Below are positions 36,619-45,781 of a DNA stretch of 64,000 nucleotides, one piece after another. The number at the start of each line of letters is the position of its first letter. The stretch's first letter is position 1. The notes beneath the pieces are model-generated. The model worked only from the letters and a program-made list of their open reading frames with translations, was not told where the DNA came from and searched no databases. The stretch lies in contig NZ_JOCF01000074.1 in assembly GCF_000720635.1 (NCBI RefSeq), positions 1 to 64,000 of the forward strand. Direction: 5' to 3'. The position numbers were made by a program, and so were the translations under genes. Source of the DNA: Streptomyces sp. NRRL WC-3742 (lineage in GTDB: Bacteria > Actinomycetota > Actinomycetes > Streptomycetales > Streptomycetaceae).

Positions 36619-36849
36619 GTGGCCTCCAGAGCGGATGACCCTGCGTCATCCGCGGCATGCCGGCCCCCGCTGCCCCGGTGGCCTCGAGGCCGGTCTGGAA
36701 GGGAGTATTCCCAGGCGAGCGGCGGTGCATTCGCGCCCCCGGCGAACTGACGGATCATTGCCGGTGAACGTTTGGCCTCGCGAGGGGCTCGGGTAGGCCA
36801 GCCCTACGGCGGTCATTCGGCGGGCGGGCCCGCCAACGGACCCCTGTCG

Positions 36850-36866
36850 GACCCCCGTCGGGGGTC
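36850..36866 (-). terminator. Small hairpin at the end of the prenyltransferase gene
   Basis: GACCCCC (36850-36856) and GGGGGTC (36860-36866) with a GTC loop, overlapping the stop codon. Confidence 0.45.
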
Positions 36867-37659
36867 AGAGACCCATTCGGCGCTGACGCTGTTCGTACGC
36901 GCGCAGGGCCCGCAGGAAGTCCACCTTGCGGAAGGCCGGCCAGTACGCCTCGCAGAAGTAGAACTCGCTGTGGGCGCTCTGCCAGAGCAGGAATCCGGAC
37001 AGCCTCTGCTCGCCCGAGGTGCGGATGATGAGGTCCGGGTCGGGCTGGTCGCGGGTGTAGAGGTGCTCGGAGATGTGCTCGACGGTCAGGACCTCGGCCA
37101 GCTGTTCGATCGAGGTGCCGCGGCCGGCCTGCTCCTGGAGCAGCGAGCGGACGGCGTCGGCGATCTCGTGCCGGCCGCCGTAGCCGACGGCGACGTTGAC
37201 GGTGATGCCGTCGATCCCGGCGGTCTGCTCGGCCGCGCGCTTGAGGACGCCGGCGGTGTGCTCGGGCAGCAGGTCCAGGGCGCCGACCGGGTTGACCCGC
37301 CAGCGGCGGGCGGCGGCCAGGCCCGTGACGGCCTCCTCGATGATGCCGAGCAGCGGGACGAGCTCGTCGGCCGGGCGGTCGAGGTTGTCGGTGGAGAGCA
37401 TCCAGAGGGTGACGACCTTGACGTGGGTCTCGTCGCACCAGCCGAGGAACTCGGTGATCTTGTCGGCGCCGCGCTGGTGGCCGTAGGCGGTGGAGCCGCC
37501 GGTCGCCTTCGCCCAGCGGCGGTTGCCGTCCAGGATCACGCCGATGTGGTGCGGGGTGCGCGCGAGGTGCACCTCGACGCGGCGGCCGTAGAGCCCGTAC
37601 ATCCCGTCCAGCAGGGTGCGCAGCCCCGGCGTCCGTTCGGCGACATCGCGCAGACCCAT
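36865..37659 (-). CDS. uppS: Isoprenyl (cis-polyprenyl) diphosphate synthase
   Basis: 264 residues from ATG 37659. HIGVILDGNRRWAK holds the catalytic Asp44 and phosphate-binding Arg residues. STAYGHQRGADK, DLIIRTSGEQRLSGFLLWQSAHSEFYF and EAYWP are the other conserved cis-prenyltransferase blocks. It makes decaprenyl or undecaprenyl diphosphate, the carrier for peptidoglycan. Actinomycetes carry two or three paralogues, so the chain length cannot be set here. Confidence 0.95.
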   Translation of the reverse strand: MGLRDVAERTPGLRTLLDGMYGLYGRRVEVHLARTPHHIGVILDGNRRWAKATGGSTAYGHQRGADKITEFLGWCDETHVKVVTLWMLSTDNLDRPADELVPLLGIIEEAVTGLAAARRWRVNPVGALDLLPEHTAGVLKRAAEQTAGIDGITVNVAVGYGGRHEIADAVRSLLQEQAGRGTSIEQLAEVLTVEHISEHLYTRDQPDPDLIIRTSGEQRLSGFLLWQSAHSEFYFCEAYWPAFRKVDFLRALRAYEQRQRRMGL

Positions 37660-38083
37660 GGTTCCCGGCCCCTCCGTGCTTCGTTCAGGTGGTGCGTCTC
37701 AGCCCCCGGCGCAGCCTACTCCGGTGGGCAGGCACCCGGTAAAGCCGCAGGTAGCGGTCTGGTCACGGTCCTGTACGGAGTCTGTCCCGGCAGGCGTGTC
37801 GGGGGTGTGGCGGGGGCCTGCCGCGGCGCGTGTCGCGCGGCGTGTCGCGGGGCTCCGGAGGGCGTTTGCGCCATGAACACGGAACGGTCTCCGATTCCTT
37901 AAGTAATCCGTAAACCGTTCGTCCAATGCTTGACGACCGGCAATGGTCTAGTCCAGCTTGTGACCCAGGACGCAGCGACCCCCGCTCGCCTCACCGGCTC
38001 ACTCCAGACGCAACGCCCTCCCCCACACGCGGCCGCCGCGCCCCCCACCGCAGCGGCCGCTCCTCCCCCAGGAGCGTCACCCC
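37660..38083. other. 424-bp divergent intergenic region with the chitinase promoter
   Basis: The right half carries the dre-like element and a TTGACG -35-like hexamer (37930-37935). The left half is the uppS promoter region, where no clear motif is seen. No coding frame is convincing. Confidence 0.5.
37942..37957 (+). promoter_or_regulatory. DasR-responsive element (dre) before the chitinase
   Basis: AATGGTCTAGTCCAGC matches the dre consensus ACTGGTCTAGACCAGT at 13 of 16 positions. It sits next to TTGACG. DasR represses chitin-degradation genes in Streptomyces and is released by glucosamine-6-phosphate. Confidence 0.8.
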
Positions 38084-39673
38084 ATGGCCCGTACGCCGAA
38101 CCAGCCTGCCCACAAGCGCCGGCGCAGCCCCCTCCCGGCCGTCGCGGCCGGTGCCACCGCCCTCGCCATCGCCGGCGGCGGCCTCGCCCTCTTCGCCGGC
38201 GGCGCCAGCGCGGCCGTCGGCAACCTGGCCTCCAACGGCGGGTTCGAGAACGGCCTGAGCGGCTGGTCCTGCACCGGTGCCGCGGCCGCCGTCTCCTCCC
38301 CGGTCCACTCCGGCACCGGCGCGCTGCAGGCCACCCCCGGCGCGGGCGACACCGGCGAGTGCACCCAGACCATCAGCGTCCTGCCCAACTCCAGCTACAC
38401 GCTGAGCTCCTGGGTGCAGGGCCCGTACGTCTACCTCGGCGCCCGCGGCACCGGCGGCACCGACCCGTCGACCTGGTCGAACCAGAACAGCTGGAACCAG
38501 CTCTCCACCAGCTTCACCACCGGCGCGAACACCACCAGCGTGACCGTCTACCTGCACGGCTGGTACGGGCAGAGCGCGTACGTGGCCGACGACGTCCAGC
38601 TGATCGGCCCCGGCGGCACCTCCACGCCGTCCCCGACCGCCACCCCGACCGCCACCGCCACGCCCACGCAGACCGCGACGCCCACTCCCACGGCGACCGC
38701 CACCCCGACGGCGACCCCGACCCCCACGGCCACGCCGACCGCCACCCCGACCGGCACCACCCCGCCGGTCACGGGCCTGCCCGCCCACGCGATCACCGGC
38801 TACTGGCAGAACTTCGACAACGGCTCGACCGCGCAGCGCCTGAGCGACGTGCAGAGCGCGTACGACATCATCGCGGTCTCCTTCGCCGACGCGGTGCCCA
38901 CGCAGACCGGCGCGATCAGCTTCACCCTGGACCCGGGCCTGTCCAAGGCGCTCGGCGGCTACACCGACGCGCAGTTCCGCGCCGACATCAAGGCCAAGCA
39001 GGCCGCCGGCAAGAAGGTCGTCCTCTCCATCGGCGGCCAGAACGGCGCCATCACGGTGGGCGACGCGACGGCCGGCAACAACTTCGCCAACAGCGCCTAC
39101 GGGATCATCAAGGACTACGGCTTCGACGGCGTCGACGTCGACCTGGAGAACGGCGTCCAGGCCGGTCCGCTCGGCAACGCGCTGCACGCCCTCCAGGCCA
39201 AGGTCGGCCCGGGCTTCATCCTGACGATGGCCCCGGAGACCATCGGGATGTACAGCACCGCGGGCGCGTACTTCCAGCTGGCGCTGAACACCAAGGACAT
39301 CCTGACCGTCGTCAACACCCAGTTCTACAACTCGGGCGGCATGAACGGCTGCGACGGCAAGGTCTACAACCAGGGCACCATCGACTTCATCACCTCGCAG
39401 GTCTGCACCCACATCCAGGGCGGCCTGCGGCCCGACCAGGTCGGCATCGGCGTCCCCGCCTCCTCGCGGGCGGCCGGCGGCGGCTACGTCTCGCCGACCG
39501 TGGTGAACAACGCGCTGGACTGCCTGGCCACCGGCAACAACTGCGGCACCTTCGTGCCGCCGGCCAAGTGGCCCACCATCCGGGGCGCGATGACCTGGTC
39601 CACCAACTGGGACGCCAACAACGGCAACGCGTTCTCCACCACGGTCGGCCCCTTCGTGCACAAGATGCCGTGA
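38084..39673 (+). CDS. Secreted GH18 chitinase with N-terminal carbohydrate-binding module
   Basis: 529 residues from ATG 38084. A twin-Arg-like signal peptide (HKRRRSPLPAVAAGATALAIAGG, cut near residue 43) is followed by a jelly-roll binding module (about 45-180), a Thr/Pro linker (TPTATATPT type, about 182-222) and the GH18 barrel. The catalytic motif FDGVDVDLEN has the D-x-x-D-x-D-x-E pattern with catalytic Glu. It hydrolyses chitin to chitooligosaccharides outside the cell. A dre site controls it. The 3' end overlaps the antisense reading frame of a prepilin peptidase. Confidence 0.95.
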   Translation: MARTPNQPAHKRRRSPLPAVAAGATALAIAGGGLALFAGGASAAVGNLASNGGFENGLSGWSCTGAAAAVSSPVHSGTGALQATPGAGDTGECTQTISVLPNSSYTLSSWVQGPYVYLGARGTGGTDPSTWSNQNSWNQLSTSFTTGANTTSVTVYLHGWYGQSAYVADDVQLIGPGGTSTPSPTATPTATATPTQTATPTPTATATPTATPTPTATPTATPTGTTPPVTGLPAHAITGYWQNFDNGSTAQRLSDVQSAYDIIAVSFADAVPTQTGAISFTLDPGLSKALGGYTDAQFRADIKAKQAAGKKVVLSIGGQNGAITVGDATAGNNFANSAYGIIKDYGFDGVDVDLENGVQAGPLGNALHALQAKVGPGFILTMAPETIGMYSTAGAYFQLALNTKDILTVVNTQFYNSGGMNGCDGKVYNQGTIDFITSQVCTHIQGGLRPDQVGIGVPASSRAAGGGYVSPTVVNNALDCLATGNNCGTFVPPAKWPTIRGAMTWSTNWDANNGNAFSTTVGPFVHKMP

Positions 39674-40449
39674 GGTTCCACCCCTGAGCCCAACTCCCCC
39701 CGGCGCGCCGCTCCTTGAGGGTGGGGCCTGCGCGCCGGCGGCAGGGCCCGCCGTACCCCACCCGGTACGGCGGGGCCCACCGGGAGGTGGAGTCCGCGCA
39801 CCGGGCGGCGGCGGGCGAGCGCGGCGGCGGCCCGGACGACGGCCCACAGGCCGGCGAGCACCCCCGCGGCGAACAGCCCGCTCAGCGCCGCCGACCAGCC
39901 GTACCAGCCGAGCAGCCCGCCCAGGGCGAAGCCGAGCGGGGAGTCTCCGGGGCCCAACGCGCCCAGCCAGACGGCGAGTTCAAGCACGGCGCCGACCGCC
40001 AGCGCGACCAGCAGGCAGCGCGGCAGTGCCTCCGGCCGGCCCTCGGCCACCGCCGCCAGGACCAGTGCGGCGGCCACCCCGGCGATCAGCGGCACGGTCA
40101 GCCGGTAGGGCAGCCTCCGCACCCGGGCGTCGACGACGCCGAGCACCACGCCGACGGCGGCGGCCCAGCCCAGCGCCGGCGCCATGGCCGGCAGGCGGTG
40201 TGCCGCGTACGCCACCGCGACGGCCACCGCCACGGCCGCCGCCTCCACCGACCAGGGGCCGGAACCGAGGCGCTCCCGGCAGTGCGGGCACCGCCCGGTC
40301 GGCGGCAGCAGCCGGAAGCCCCGCCCGCAGGACGGGCAGGCCCTGCACCAGGGTTCGCCCTCCGGCACGGCGAACCTGGCGACCAGGGCGCGCTGCCCCG
40401 GGGCCGCCAGGAGAGCGACCAACACCGCCACGACCACGACCGTCACCAC
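39484..40449 (-). CDS. A24 prepilin-peptidase-like membrane protein (abnormal C-terminus)
   Basis: 321 residues from GTG 40449, preceded by GGAGGAGG. After a first helix (VVTVVVVAVLVALLAAPG) two CxxC-type clusters appear (WCRACPSCG, CPHC) that bind zinc in full-length prepilin peptidases. The two catalytic aspartates are in GVVLGVVDARVRRLP and LGPGDSPLGFALGGLLG (GxGD). These enzymes cut and methylate type IV or Tad pilins. The normal end (HLPxGPxL plus a helix) is replaced after HLPVGPAV by a polar run that continues about 190 bp into the antisense strand of the chitinase. Frameshift or readthrough is likely. Confidence 0.75.
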   Translation of the reverse strand: MVTVVVVAVLVALLAAPGQRALVARFAVPEGEPWCRACPSCGRGFRLLPPTGRCPHCRERLGSGPWSVEAAAVAVAVAVAYAAHRLPAMAPALGWAAAVGVVLGVVDARVRRLPYRLTVPLIAGVAAALVLAAVAEGRPEALPRCLLVALAVGAVLELAVWLGALGPGDSPLGFALGGLLGWYGWSAALSGLFAAGVLAGLWAVVRAAAALARRRPVRGLHLPVGPAVPGGVRRALPPARRPHPQGAARRGELGSGVEPHGILCTKGPTVVENALPLLASQLVDQVIAPRMVGHLAGGTKVPQLLPVARQSSALFTTVGET

Positions 40450-40720
40450 GGACGCACCCCTCCTCCACCCGGCTGTCGGCCACATCCTGCCGTGCCGGCA
40501 GGGGTGCCGGGCCATGTGCCGTGCGTCTCCTTCTCCACGGGAGGGCGGCAGTGCTCCTCGCATACGCGAGCATTCCGGACATCCTGCGGCCGGTTTGGAA
40601 GGCCGCCCGACGCCCCCGCCTGTCGATCCAAGGCCGCCCCGGAGGGGCTGTTCGAGCCCTCGGAAGCCCCCCTTCCGAGACCCGCCGAGCGGACCGTTTG
40701 TACCCCTAAAGTAGGCGGAC

Positions 40721-41935
40721 ATGCAGGTCATTCAGTCCAGCAAGCTCGCCAACGTCTGCTACGACATCCGCGGCCCGGTACTCGACGAGGCGATGCGGCT
40801 GGAGGAGCAGGGCCACCGCATCCTCAAGCTCAACACCGGAAACCCGGCCACCTTCGGCTTCGAGGCGCCCCCGGAGATCCTGCAGGACATCCTGCGCAAC
40901 CTCGCCAACGCACACGGCTACGGCGACTCCAAGGGCCTGCTCTCCGCGCGGCGCGCCATCGTCATGCACTACGAGGAGCGGGGCCTGCACGGGCTGAGCG
41001 TCGACGACGTCTTCCTCGGCAACGGCGTCTCCGAACTGATCCAGCTGGCCATGACCGCACTGCTGGACGACGGCGACGAGGTACTCGTCCCGGCTCCGGA
41101 CTACCCGCTGTGGACGGCCTCCGTCTCCCTGGCCGGCGGCACCGCCGTGCACTACCGCTGCGACGAGCAGTCCGAGTGGTACCCGGACCTCGCCGACATC
41201 GAGGCCAGGATCACCGACCGGACCAGGGCCCTGGTCGTGATCAACCCCAACAACCCCACCGGCGCGGTCTACCCGCGCGAGGTGCTGGAGGGCCTGGCCG
41301 AGATCGCCCGCCGCCACCAACTGGTCGTCTACGCCGACGAGATCTACGACAAGATCCTCTACGACGACGCCGTGCACGTCCCGCTGGCCACCCTGGCGCC
41401 CGACCTCTTCTGCGTCACCTTCAACGGACTCTCCAAGGCGTACCGCGTCGCGGGCTTCCGCTCCGGCTGGATGGTGCTCTCCGGCGACCGCAGCCGCGCC
41501 CGCAGCTACATCGAGGGCCTCACCGTGCTCGCCTCGATGCGCCTGTGCGCCAACATGCCCGCCCAGCACGCGGTGGCCGCCGCACTCGGCGGACGCCAGT
41601 CGATCAAGGACCTGCTGCTGCCCGGCGGCCGCCTCCTCGCCTCCCGCGACGCCGCCTACGAGCTGCTCAACCAGATCCCCGGCGTCAGCTGCGTCAAGCC
41701 CAAGGGCGCGCTCTACGCCTTCCCCCGGCTCGACCCGAAGGTCCACAAGATCAAGGACGACGCCCAGATGGTCCTTGACCTCCTGCGCTCCCAGCGCATC
41801 CTGCTCGTCCAGGGCACCGGCTTCAACTGGCCCGAACCCGACCACTTCCGCCTGGTCACCCTCCCCCGCCCCGAGGAGATCACCGACGCCGTCACCCGCA
41901 TCGGCGACTTCCTCGGCGGCTACGCGCAGCCGTAG
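40721..41935 (+). CDS. alaA: Alanine-type aminotransferase (AlaA)
   Basis: 404 residues from ATG 40721. A class I/II PLP aminotransferase: LNTGNPATFGF, YGDSKGLLSARRAIV, LGNGVSELIQLA, PNNPTGAVYPRE, YADEIYDKI and FNGLSKAYRVAGFRSGWM with the PLP lysine. This pattern is that of the AlaA/YfbQ group that interconverts alanine and glutamate with pyruvate. No ribosome site is visible. The stop lies inside a 12-bp repeat. It is convergent with PEPCK. Confidence 0.92.
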   Translation: MQVIQSSKLANVCYDIRGPVLDEAMRLEEQGHRILKLNTGNPATFGFEAPPEILQDILRNLANAHGYGDSKGLLSARRAIVMHYEERGLHGLSVDDVFLGNGVSELIQLAMTALLDDGDEVLVPAPDYPLWTASVSLAGGTAVHYRCDEQSEWYPDLADIEARITDRTRALVVINPNNPTGAVYPREVLEGLAEIARRHQLVVYADEIYDKILYDDAVHVPLATLAPDLFCVTFNGLSKAYRVAGFRSGWMVLSGDRSRARSYIEGLTVLASMRLCANMPAQHAVAAALGGRQSIKDLLLPGGRLLASRDAAYELLNQIPGVSCVKPKGALYAFPRLDPKVHKIKDDAQMVLDLLRSQRILLVQGTGFNWPEPDHFRLVTLPRPEEITDAVTRIGDFLGGYAQP

Positions 41936-41949
41936 CCGCAGCCGTAGCC
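41926..41949 (+). repeat. 12-bp tandem repeat over the alaA stop
   Basis: GCAGCCGTAGCC occurs at 41926-41937 and 41938-41949. The TAG stop (41933-41935) is in the first copy. Confidence 0.85.
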
Positions 41950-41956
41950 GCGGCGG

Positions 41957-42013
41957 CACTACTCCGGTAGTGGCACTACATGCGTAGTGCCACTACATCC
42001 GTAGTAACACTAC
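41957..42013. repeat. 17-bp tandem repeat forming three adjacent hairpins
   Basis: CACTAC recurs at 41957, 41974, 41991 and 42008, exactly 17 bp apart. The first three pair with GTAGTG-like arms over 4-base loops. It lies between convergent alaA and pckG and may work as a composite terminator. Confidence 0.85.
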
Positions 42014-42144
42014 GGCCGGAGTCCCGGGCCGTGCGGTCTCCTTGGTCGGGGAAAGACCGCCCGGCGGAACTCCGGCCGTCCTGTCGCTCGGCGGGCGCGC
42101 GGTTCGTGCCGCGCGTCCGCCTGTGTCTCGTCCGAGGCTCAGGC

Positions 42145-43974
42145 TCAGCCCAGACGCGCGACGAGGTTCCGGTACTCGTCCCACAGCTCCTTCGGGGTGT
42201 GCTCGCCGAACAGCTCCAGGTGGGCCGGCACGAGCGCGGCCTCCTGGCGCCAGATGTCGGCGTCCACGGTGAAGAGCAGGTCGAGGTCCTCCTTGGACAG
42301 TTCCAGGTCGCCGAGGTCGAAGCCCTCGACGGTGGGCAGCACGCCGATCGGGGTCTCCACGCCCTCGCCGGTGCCCTGCAGGCGCTCGACGATCCACTTG
42401 AGCACGCGGCTGTTCTCGCCGTAGCCGGGCCAGACGAACTTGCCCTCGGCGTTCTTGCGGAACCAGTTGACGTAGTAGATCTTCGGCAGCTTGGCGGCGT
42501 CCGCCTCGGCGCCGACCTTGAGCCAGTGGGCGAAGTAGTCGCCCATGTTGTAGCCGCAGAACGGCAGCATCGCGAACGGGTCGCGGCGCAGCTCGCCCAC
42601 GGTGCCCTCGGCGGCGGCGGTCTTCTCGGAGGCGATGTTGGCGCCGAGGAAGACGCCGTGCTGCCAGTCGAAGGACTCCGTCACCAGCGGGACGGCGGTG
42701 GCGCGGCGGCCGCCGAACAGGATCGCCGAGATCGGCACGCCCGCCGGGTCCTCCCACTCCGGGGCGATGGTCGGGCACTGCGCGGCCGGGACGGCGAAGC
42801 GGGCGTTCGGGTGGGCGGCCGGGGTGCCGGACTCGGGGGTCCAGTCGTTGCCGCGCCAGTCGGTGAGGTGCGCCGGGGGCTCCTCGGTGAGGCCCTCCCA
42901 CCACACGTCGCCGTCGTCGGTGAGGGCGACGTTGGTGAACACCGTGTTGCTGTGCAGGGTGTCGATGGCGTTGGCGTTGGTGTCCACGCCGGTGCCGGGG
43001 GCGACGCCGAAGAAGCCGGCCTCGGGGTTGATGGCGTAGAGGCGGCCGTCGGCGCCGAAGCGCATCCAGGCGATGTCGTCGCCGATCGTCTCGACCTTCC
43101 AGCCCTCGATGGTGGGCTGGAGCATGGCCAGGTTGGTCTTGCCGCAGGCCGAGGGGAAGGCGGCGGTGACGTACTTGGGCTCGCCGCCGGCCGGCGGGGT
43201 GAGCTTGAGGATGAGCATGTGCTCGGCCAGCCAGCCCTCGTCGCGGGCCATGGTCGAGGCGATGCGCAGCGCGTAGCACTTCTTGCCGAGCAGGGCGTTG
43301 CCGCCGTAGCCCGAGCCGAAGGACCAGATCTCCTTGGTCTCCGGGAAGTGCGAGATGTACTTGGTGGTGTTGCACGGCCACGCCACGTCCGCCTGGCCCT
43401 CGGCCAGCGGGGCGCCGACGGTGTGCACGGCCTTGACGAAGTCGCCGTCCTCGCCGAGCTGGTCCAGGACGGCCTGTCCCATGCGGGTCATGACGCGCAT
43501 GGAGACGGCGACGTAGGCGGAGTCGGTGATCTCGACGCCGTAGGCGGCCAGCGGGGAGCCGACCGGGCCCATCGAGAAGGGCACGACGTACATCGTGCGG
43601 CCCTTCATCGAGCCGCGGAACAGGCCCTTCTCGCCCTGGAACAGCTCCCGCATCTCGGCGGGGGCCTTCCAGTTGTTGGTCGGGCCGGCGTCCTTCTCCT
43701 GCTCGGAGCAGATGTAGGTGCGGTCCTCCACGCGCGCCACGTCCGTCGGGTCCGAGGCGGCGTAGTAGGAGTTGGGGCGCTTCTCCTCGTTCAGCTTCTT
43801 GAAGGTGCCCTGAGCCACCAGAAGGTCCGCGAGGCGCTGGTACTCCTCGTCGGAGCCGTCGCACCACTCGATGCGGTCCGGCTTGGTGAGCTCGGCGATC
43901 TCACTCACCCAGGCAAGCAGCTGCTTGTGGCGGGTGGGCGCGGAGGCGCTGAGAGCAGAGATCTCGTACGACAC
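42145..43974 (-). CDS. pckG: Phosphoenolpyruvate carboxykinase (GTP)
   Basis: 609 residues, normal length, from GTG 43974 with AAGGAG six bases upstream. Key sites are the P-loop [14 protein letters not shown] with the reactive Cys, [10 protein letters not shown] (metal-binding Asp), the substrate [11 protein letters not shown] ([22 protein letters not shown]) and the guanine-contacting [13 protein letters not shown]. It makes PEP from oxaloacetate with GTP and, with GlpX, supports gluconeogenesis. A 274-bp divergent region separates it from trhA. Confidence 0.97.
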   Translation of the reverse strand: MSYEISALSASAPTRHKQLLAWVSEIAELTKPDRIEWCDGSDEEYQRLADLLVAQGTFKKLNEEKRPNSYYAASDPTDVARVEDRTYICSEQEKDAGPTNNWKAPAEMRELFQGEKGLFRGSMKGRTMYVVPFSMGPVGSPLAAYGVEITDSAYVAVSMRVMTRMGQAVLDQLGEDGDFVKAVHTVGAPLAEGQADVAWPCNTTKYISHFPETKEIWSFGSGYGGNALLGKKCYALRIASTMARDEGWLAEHMLILKLTPPAGGEPKYVTAAFPSACGKTNLAMLQPTIEGWKVETIGDDIAWMRFGADGRLYAINPEAGFFGVAPGTGVDTNANAIDTLHSNTVFTNVALTDDGDVWWEGLTEEPPAHLTDWRGNDWTPESGTPAAHPNARFAVPAAQCPTIAPEWEDPAGVPISAILFGGRRATAVPLVTESFDWQHGVFLGANIASEKTAAAEGTVGELRRDPFAMLPFCGYNMGDYFAHWLKVGAEADAAKLPKIYYVNWFRKNAEGKFVWPGYGENSRVLKWIVERLQGTGEGVETPIGVLPTVEGFDLGDLELSKEDLDLLFTVDADIWRQEAALVPAHLELFGEHTPKELWDEYRNLVARLG

Positions 43975-44110
43975 GATCGCTCCTTCACGCCATCTCGGCG
44001 AGGAGACGGCGTAGCGGGGGTCTGAGGGTGCTTGCAGCGTAGCTCCGGGGTTCGGGCCCGATTGGGGCGGCGAGGCGAAATTGACGCATCTTTTACTACA
44101 GTCAGTATGA

Positions 44111-44124
44111 TTACTGGCCAGTAA
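44111..44124. promoter_or_regulatory. Perfect palindrome TTACTGGCCAGTAA in the pckG-trhA intergenic region
   Basis: 14-bp fully symmetric site, 137 bp upstream of pckG. Such TTAC...GTAA sites are typical of TetR-type repressors. No regulator gene is adjacent, so a trans-acting factor is implied. Confidence 0.55.
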
Positions 44125-44221
44125 CAGGGCCTCGGCGGCCGGTCCAGGAGGCTTCGAACATGGCCTCGAATACTCCAAAACGTCCAAGAGTGGCGATCGT
44201 CACTTCCGTACGCATCAGTAA

Positions 44222-44237
44222 CCTACGGATGCGTAGG
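44222..44237 (+). promoter_or_regulatory. Inverted repeat just before trhA
   Basis: CCTACG (44222-44227) and CGTAGG (44232-44237) with a 4-base spacer, 12 bp before the start codon. It may be an operator or may hide the ribosome site. Confidence 0.45.
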
Positions 44238-44248
44238 TAGCGGGTAGC

Positions 44249-44932
44249 ATGCTGCGCATGACTGCTGCTGCGCTCTCGGAGAGTGCGCCCACCGAGGCCA
44301 AGCCGAAGTGGCGGGGCTGGCTGCACGCCGGAATGTTCCCCGCGACAGTGGCCGCCGGGATCGTCCTGATCTGCCTGGCCGACTCCACGCCCGCCAAGAT
44401 CGCGTGCGCGATCTACTCGGTCAGCGCCTGGCTGTTGTTCGGGGTCAGCGCGGTGTACCACCGCTTCAACTGGGGCCCGCGCGGTGACGCCGTGCTGCGC
44501 CGGCTCGACCACGCGAACATCTTCCTGATCATCGCGGGCACCTACACGCCGTTCACGATGCTGCTGCTCAAGGGCGCCGACCAGCAGGTGCTGCTCTGGG
44601 TCGCCTGGGGCGGGGCGCTCGCCGGGATCGCCTTCCGGGTGTTCTGGGTCGGCGCGCCACGCTGGCTCTACACCCCGGTCTACCTGGCGCTGGGCTGGGC
44701 CGCCGTCTTCTTCCTGCCGGACTTCCTGCGCACCGGCGGCGTCGCCGTCCTGGTGCTGATGATCGTCGGCGGAGTCCTCTACAGCATCGGCGGCGTGGTG
44801 TACGGGCTCAAGCGGCCCAACCCCTCACCGCGCTGGTTCGGCTTCCACGAGGTGTTCCACGCCTTCACCCTCGGCGCCTTCATCGTCCAGTACGTCGGCG
44901 TCTCACTGGTGGCGTACAGCACGGCCGGCTGA
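44249..44932 (+). CDS. trhA: Hemolysin III / TrhA-family membrane protein
   Basis: 227 residues from ATG 44249. ATG 44258 (MTAAALS) is also possible. Seven transmembrane segments of the PAQR/hemolysin III family are visible. The metal-binding motifs are in SAVYHRFNW, LDHANIFLIIAGTYTP and the final FHEVFHAFT with conserved His and Glu. TrhA-type proteins affect membrane energetics and fatty-acid balance. Pore formation is not general. It is convergent with the next gene and their ends overlap. Confidence 0.9.
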   Translation: MLRMTAAALSESAPTEAKPKWRGWLHAGMFPATVAAGIVLICLADSTPAKIACAIYSVSAWLLFGVSAVYHRFNWGPRGDAVLRRLDHANIFLIIAGTYTPFTMLLLKGADQQVLLWVAWGGALAGIAFRVFWVGAPRWLYTPVYLALGWAAVFFLPDFLRTGGVAVLVLMIVGGVLYSIGGVVYGLKRPNPSPRWFGFHEVFHAFTLGAFIVQYVGVSLVAYSTAG

Positions 44933-45448
44933 ACCCGGCGCGTTGTGACGGGCGGTCGCACGGTCCACGGACCTGGCGGCCGCCCGTTCCGCCGTCCAGG
45001 GCCGCTCGTACGGAGCCCGGCCCGGCGACCTGCGCGGGTACGGAAGCTGCTCGGCCACGCCGGGACCGTCGATGCCCGGCAGGTCCGCTCCGACCTCGGG
45101 GAGCACCGCCTCCGCCACGGGCCGCCGCCCGGCCGACGCGGTGCGACCGCGCGCCTGCCGGGCGTCCAGCGCCTCGCGGGCCCGGCGGCAGCGCTCGCAG
45201 TGCGCGGCATCGGGGATGCCCCGGGACGGGCGGTGCCCGGCGGGCGAGGGCGAGGGCGACCGGTGCAGCGCCCTCCAGCGGCGGGCCACGTGGACCATGA
45301 CGAGCAGCACCTCGACGCCCGCGACCGTCAGGACCAGCAGGGCGCCGTTGATCAGATAGGCCGCGACCACGGCCAGCGCGGAGGCCACGACCACCACCCC
45401 GCTCCACACCTGGGCACTCGCCCGCCCGTCGTTCCCGTCGTCGGCCAC
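44903..45448 (-). CDS. Hypothetical membrane protein
   Basis: 181 residues if started at GTG 45448 (VADDGNDGRASAQVW) with GAGGGGA upstream. A longer start at 45535 is possible. Two closely spaced helices (VWSGVVVVASALAVVAAYLI, LLVLTVAGVEVLLVMVHVA) are followed by an Arg/Pro-rich C-terminus with a CERC motif that may bind metal. I recognise no family. The last 30 bp overlap the trhA 3' end on the opposite strand. Confidence 0.5.
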   Translation of the reverse strand: MADDGNDGRASAQVWSGVVVVASALAVVAAYLINGALLVLTVAGVEVLLVMVHVARRWRALHRSPSPSPAGHRPSRGIPDAAHCERCRRAREALDARQARGRTASAGRRPVAEAVLPEVGADLPGIDGPGVAEQLPYPRRSPGRAPYERPWTAERAAARSVDRATARHNAPGSAGRAVRHQ

Positions 45449-45781
45449 TTCGGCTTCCCCTCTCCCGGCGCCGGGCTCGTGGTCGGCTCCTGCCGCCCCA
45501 CCCCTTCTCCGCTCTCGGCACGCGTCGGCCAGCACTGACCGATTGCCACATGGTATCTACCGACAGTCACTCGCGGCTGCCCCGGGGCGGCGAACGACAG
45601 ATCAACGTTGCGTCAATTCCGTGTGCGGAAGCAGCACTTCCAGGACACATCACACTCCGCAGCCGTGCGGTCACTCATATTCACGTGGCGGTCACAATCA
45701 TTTGAGAGTTACTGTCATTTGACAGAGACTCTCACCAAGGGCCCCGCCACGGAGCCCGCCGAGGCCCGCCGGAGGTCACCC
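45449..45781. other. 333-bp intergenic region upstream of the MFS gene
   Basis: The leftward part holds the promoter of the hypothetical membrane protein. The right part is AT-rich for this genome and holds the TetR-type dyad at 45703-45734 and the leader of the efflux operon. No gene is seen. Confidence 0.5.
45703..45734 (+). promoter_or_regulatory. Nested inverted repeat before the MFS-tetR operon
   Basis: TGAGAGT (45703-45709) pairs with ACTCTCA (45728-45734), and CTGTC (45712-45716) with GACAG (45721-45725). It is the likely site of the TetR protein encoded downstream. Confidence 0.7.
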
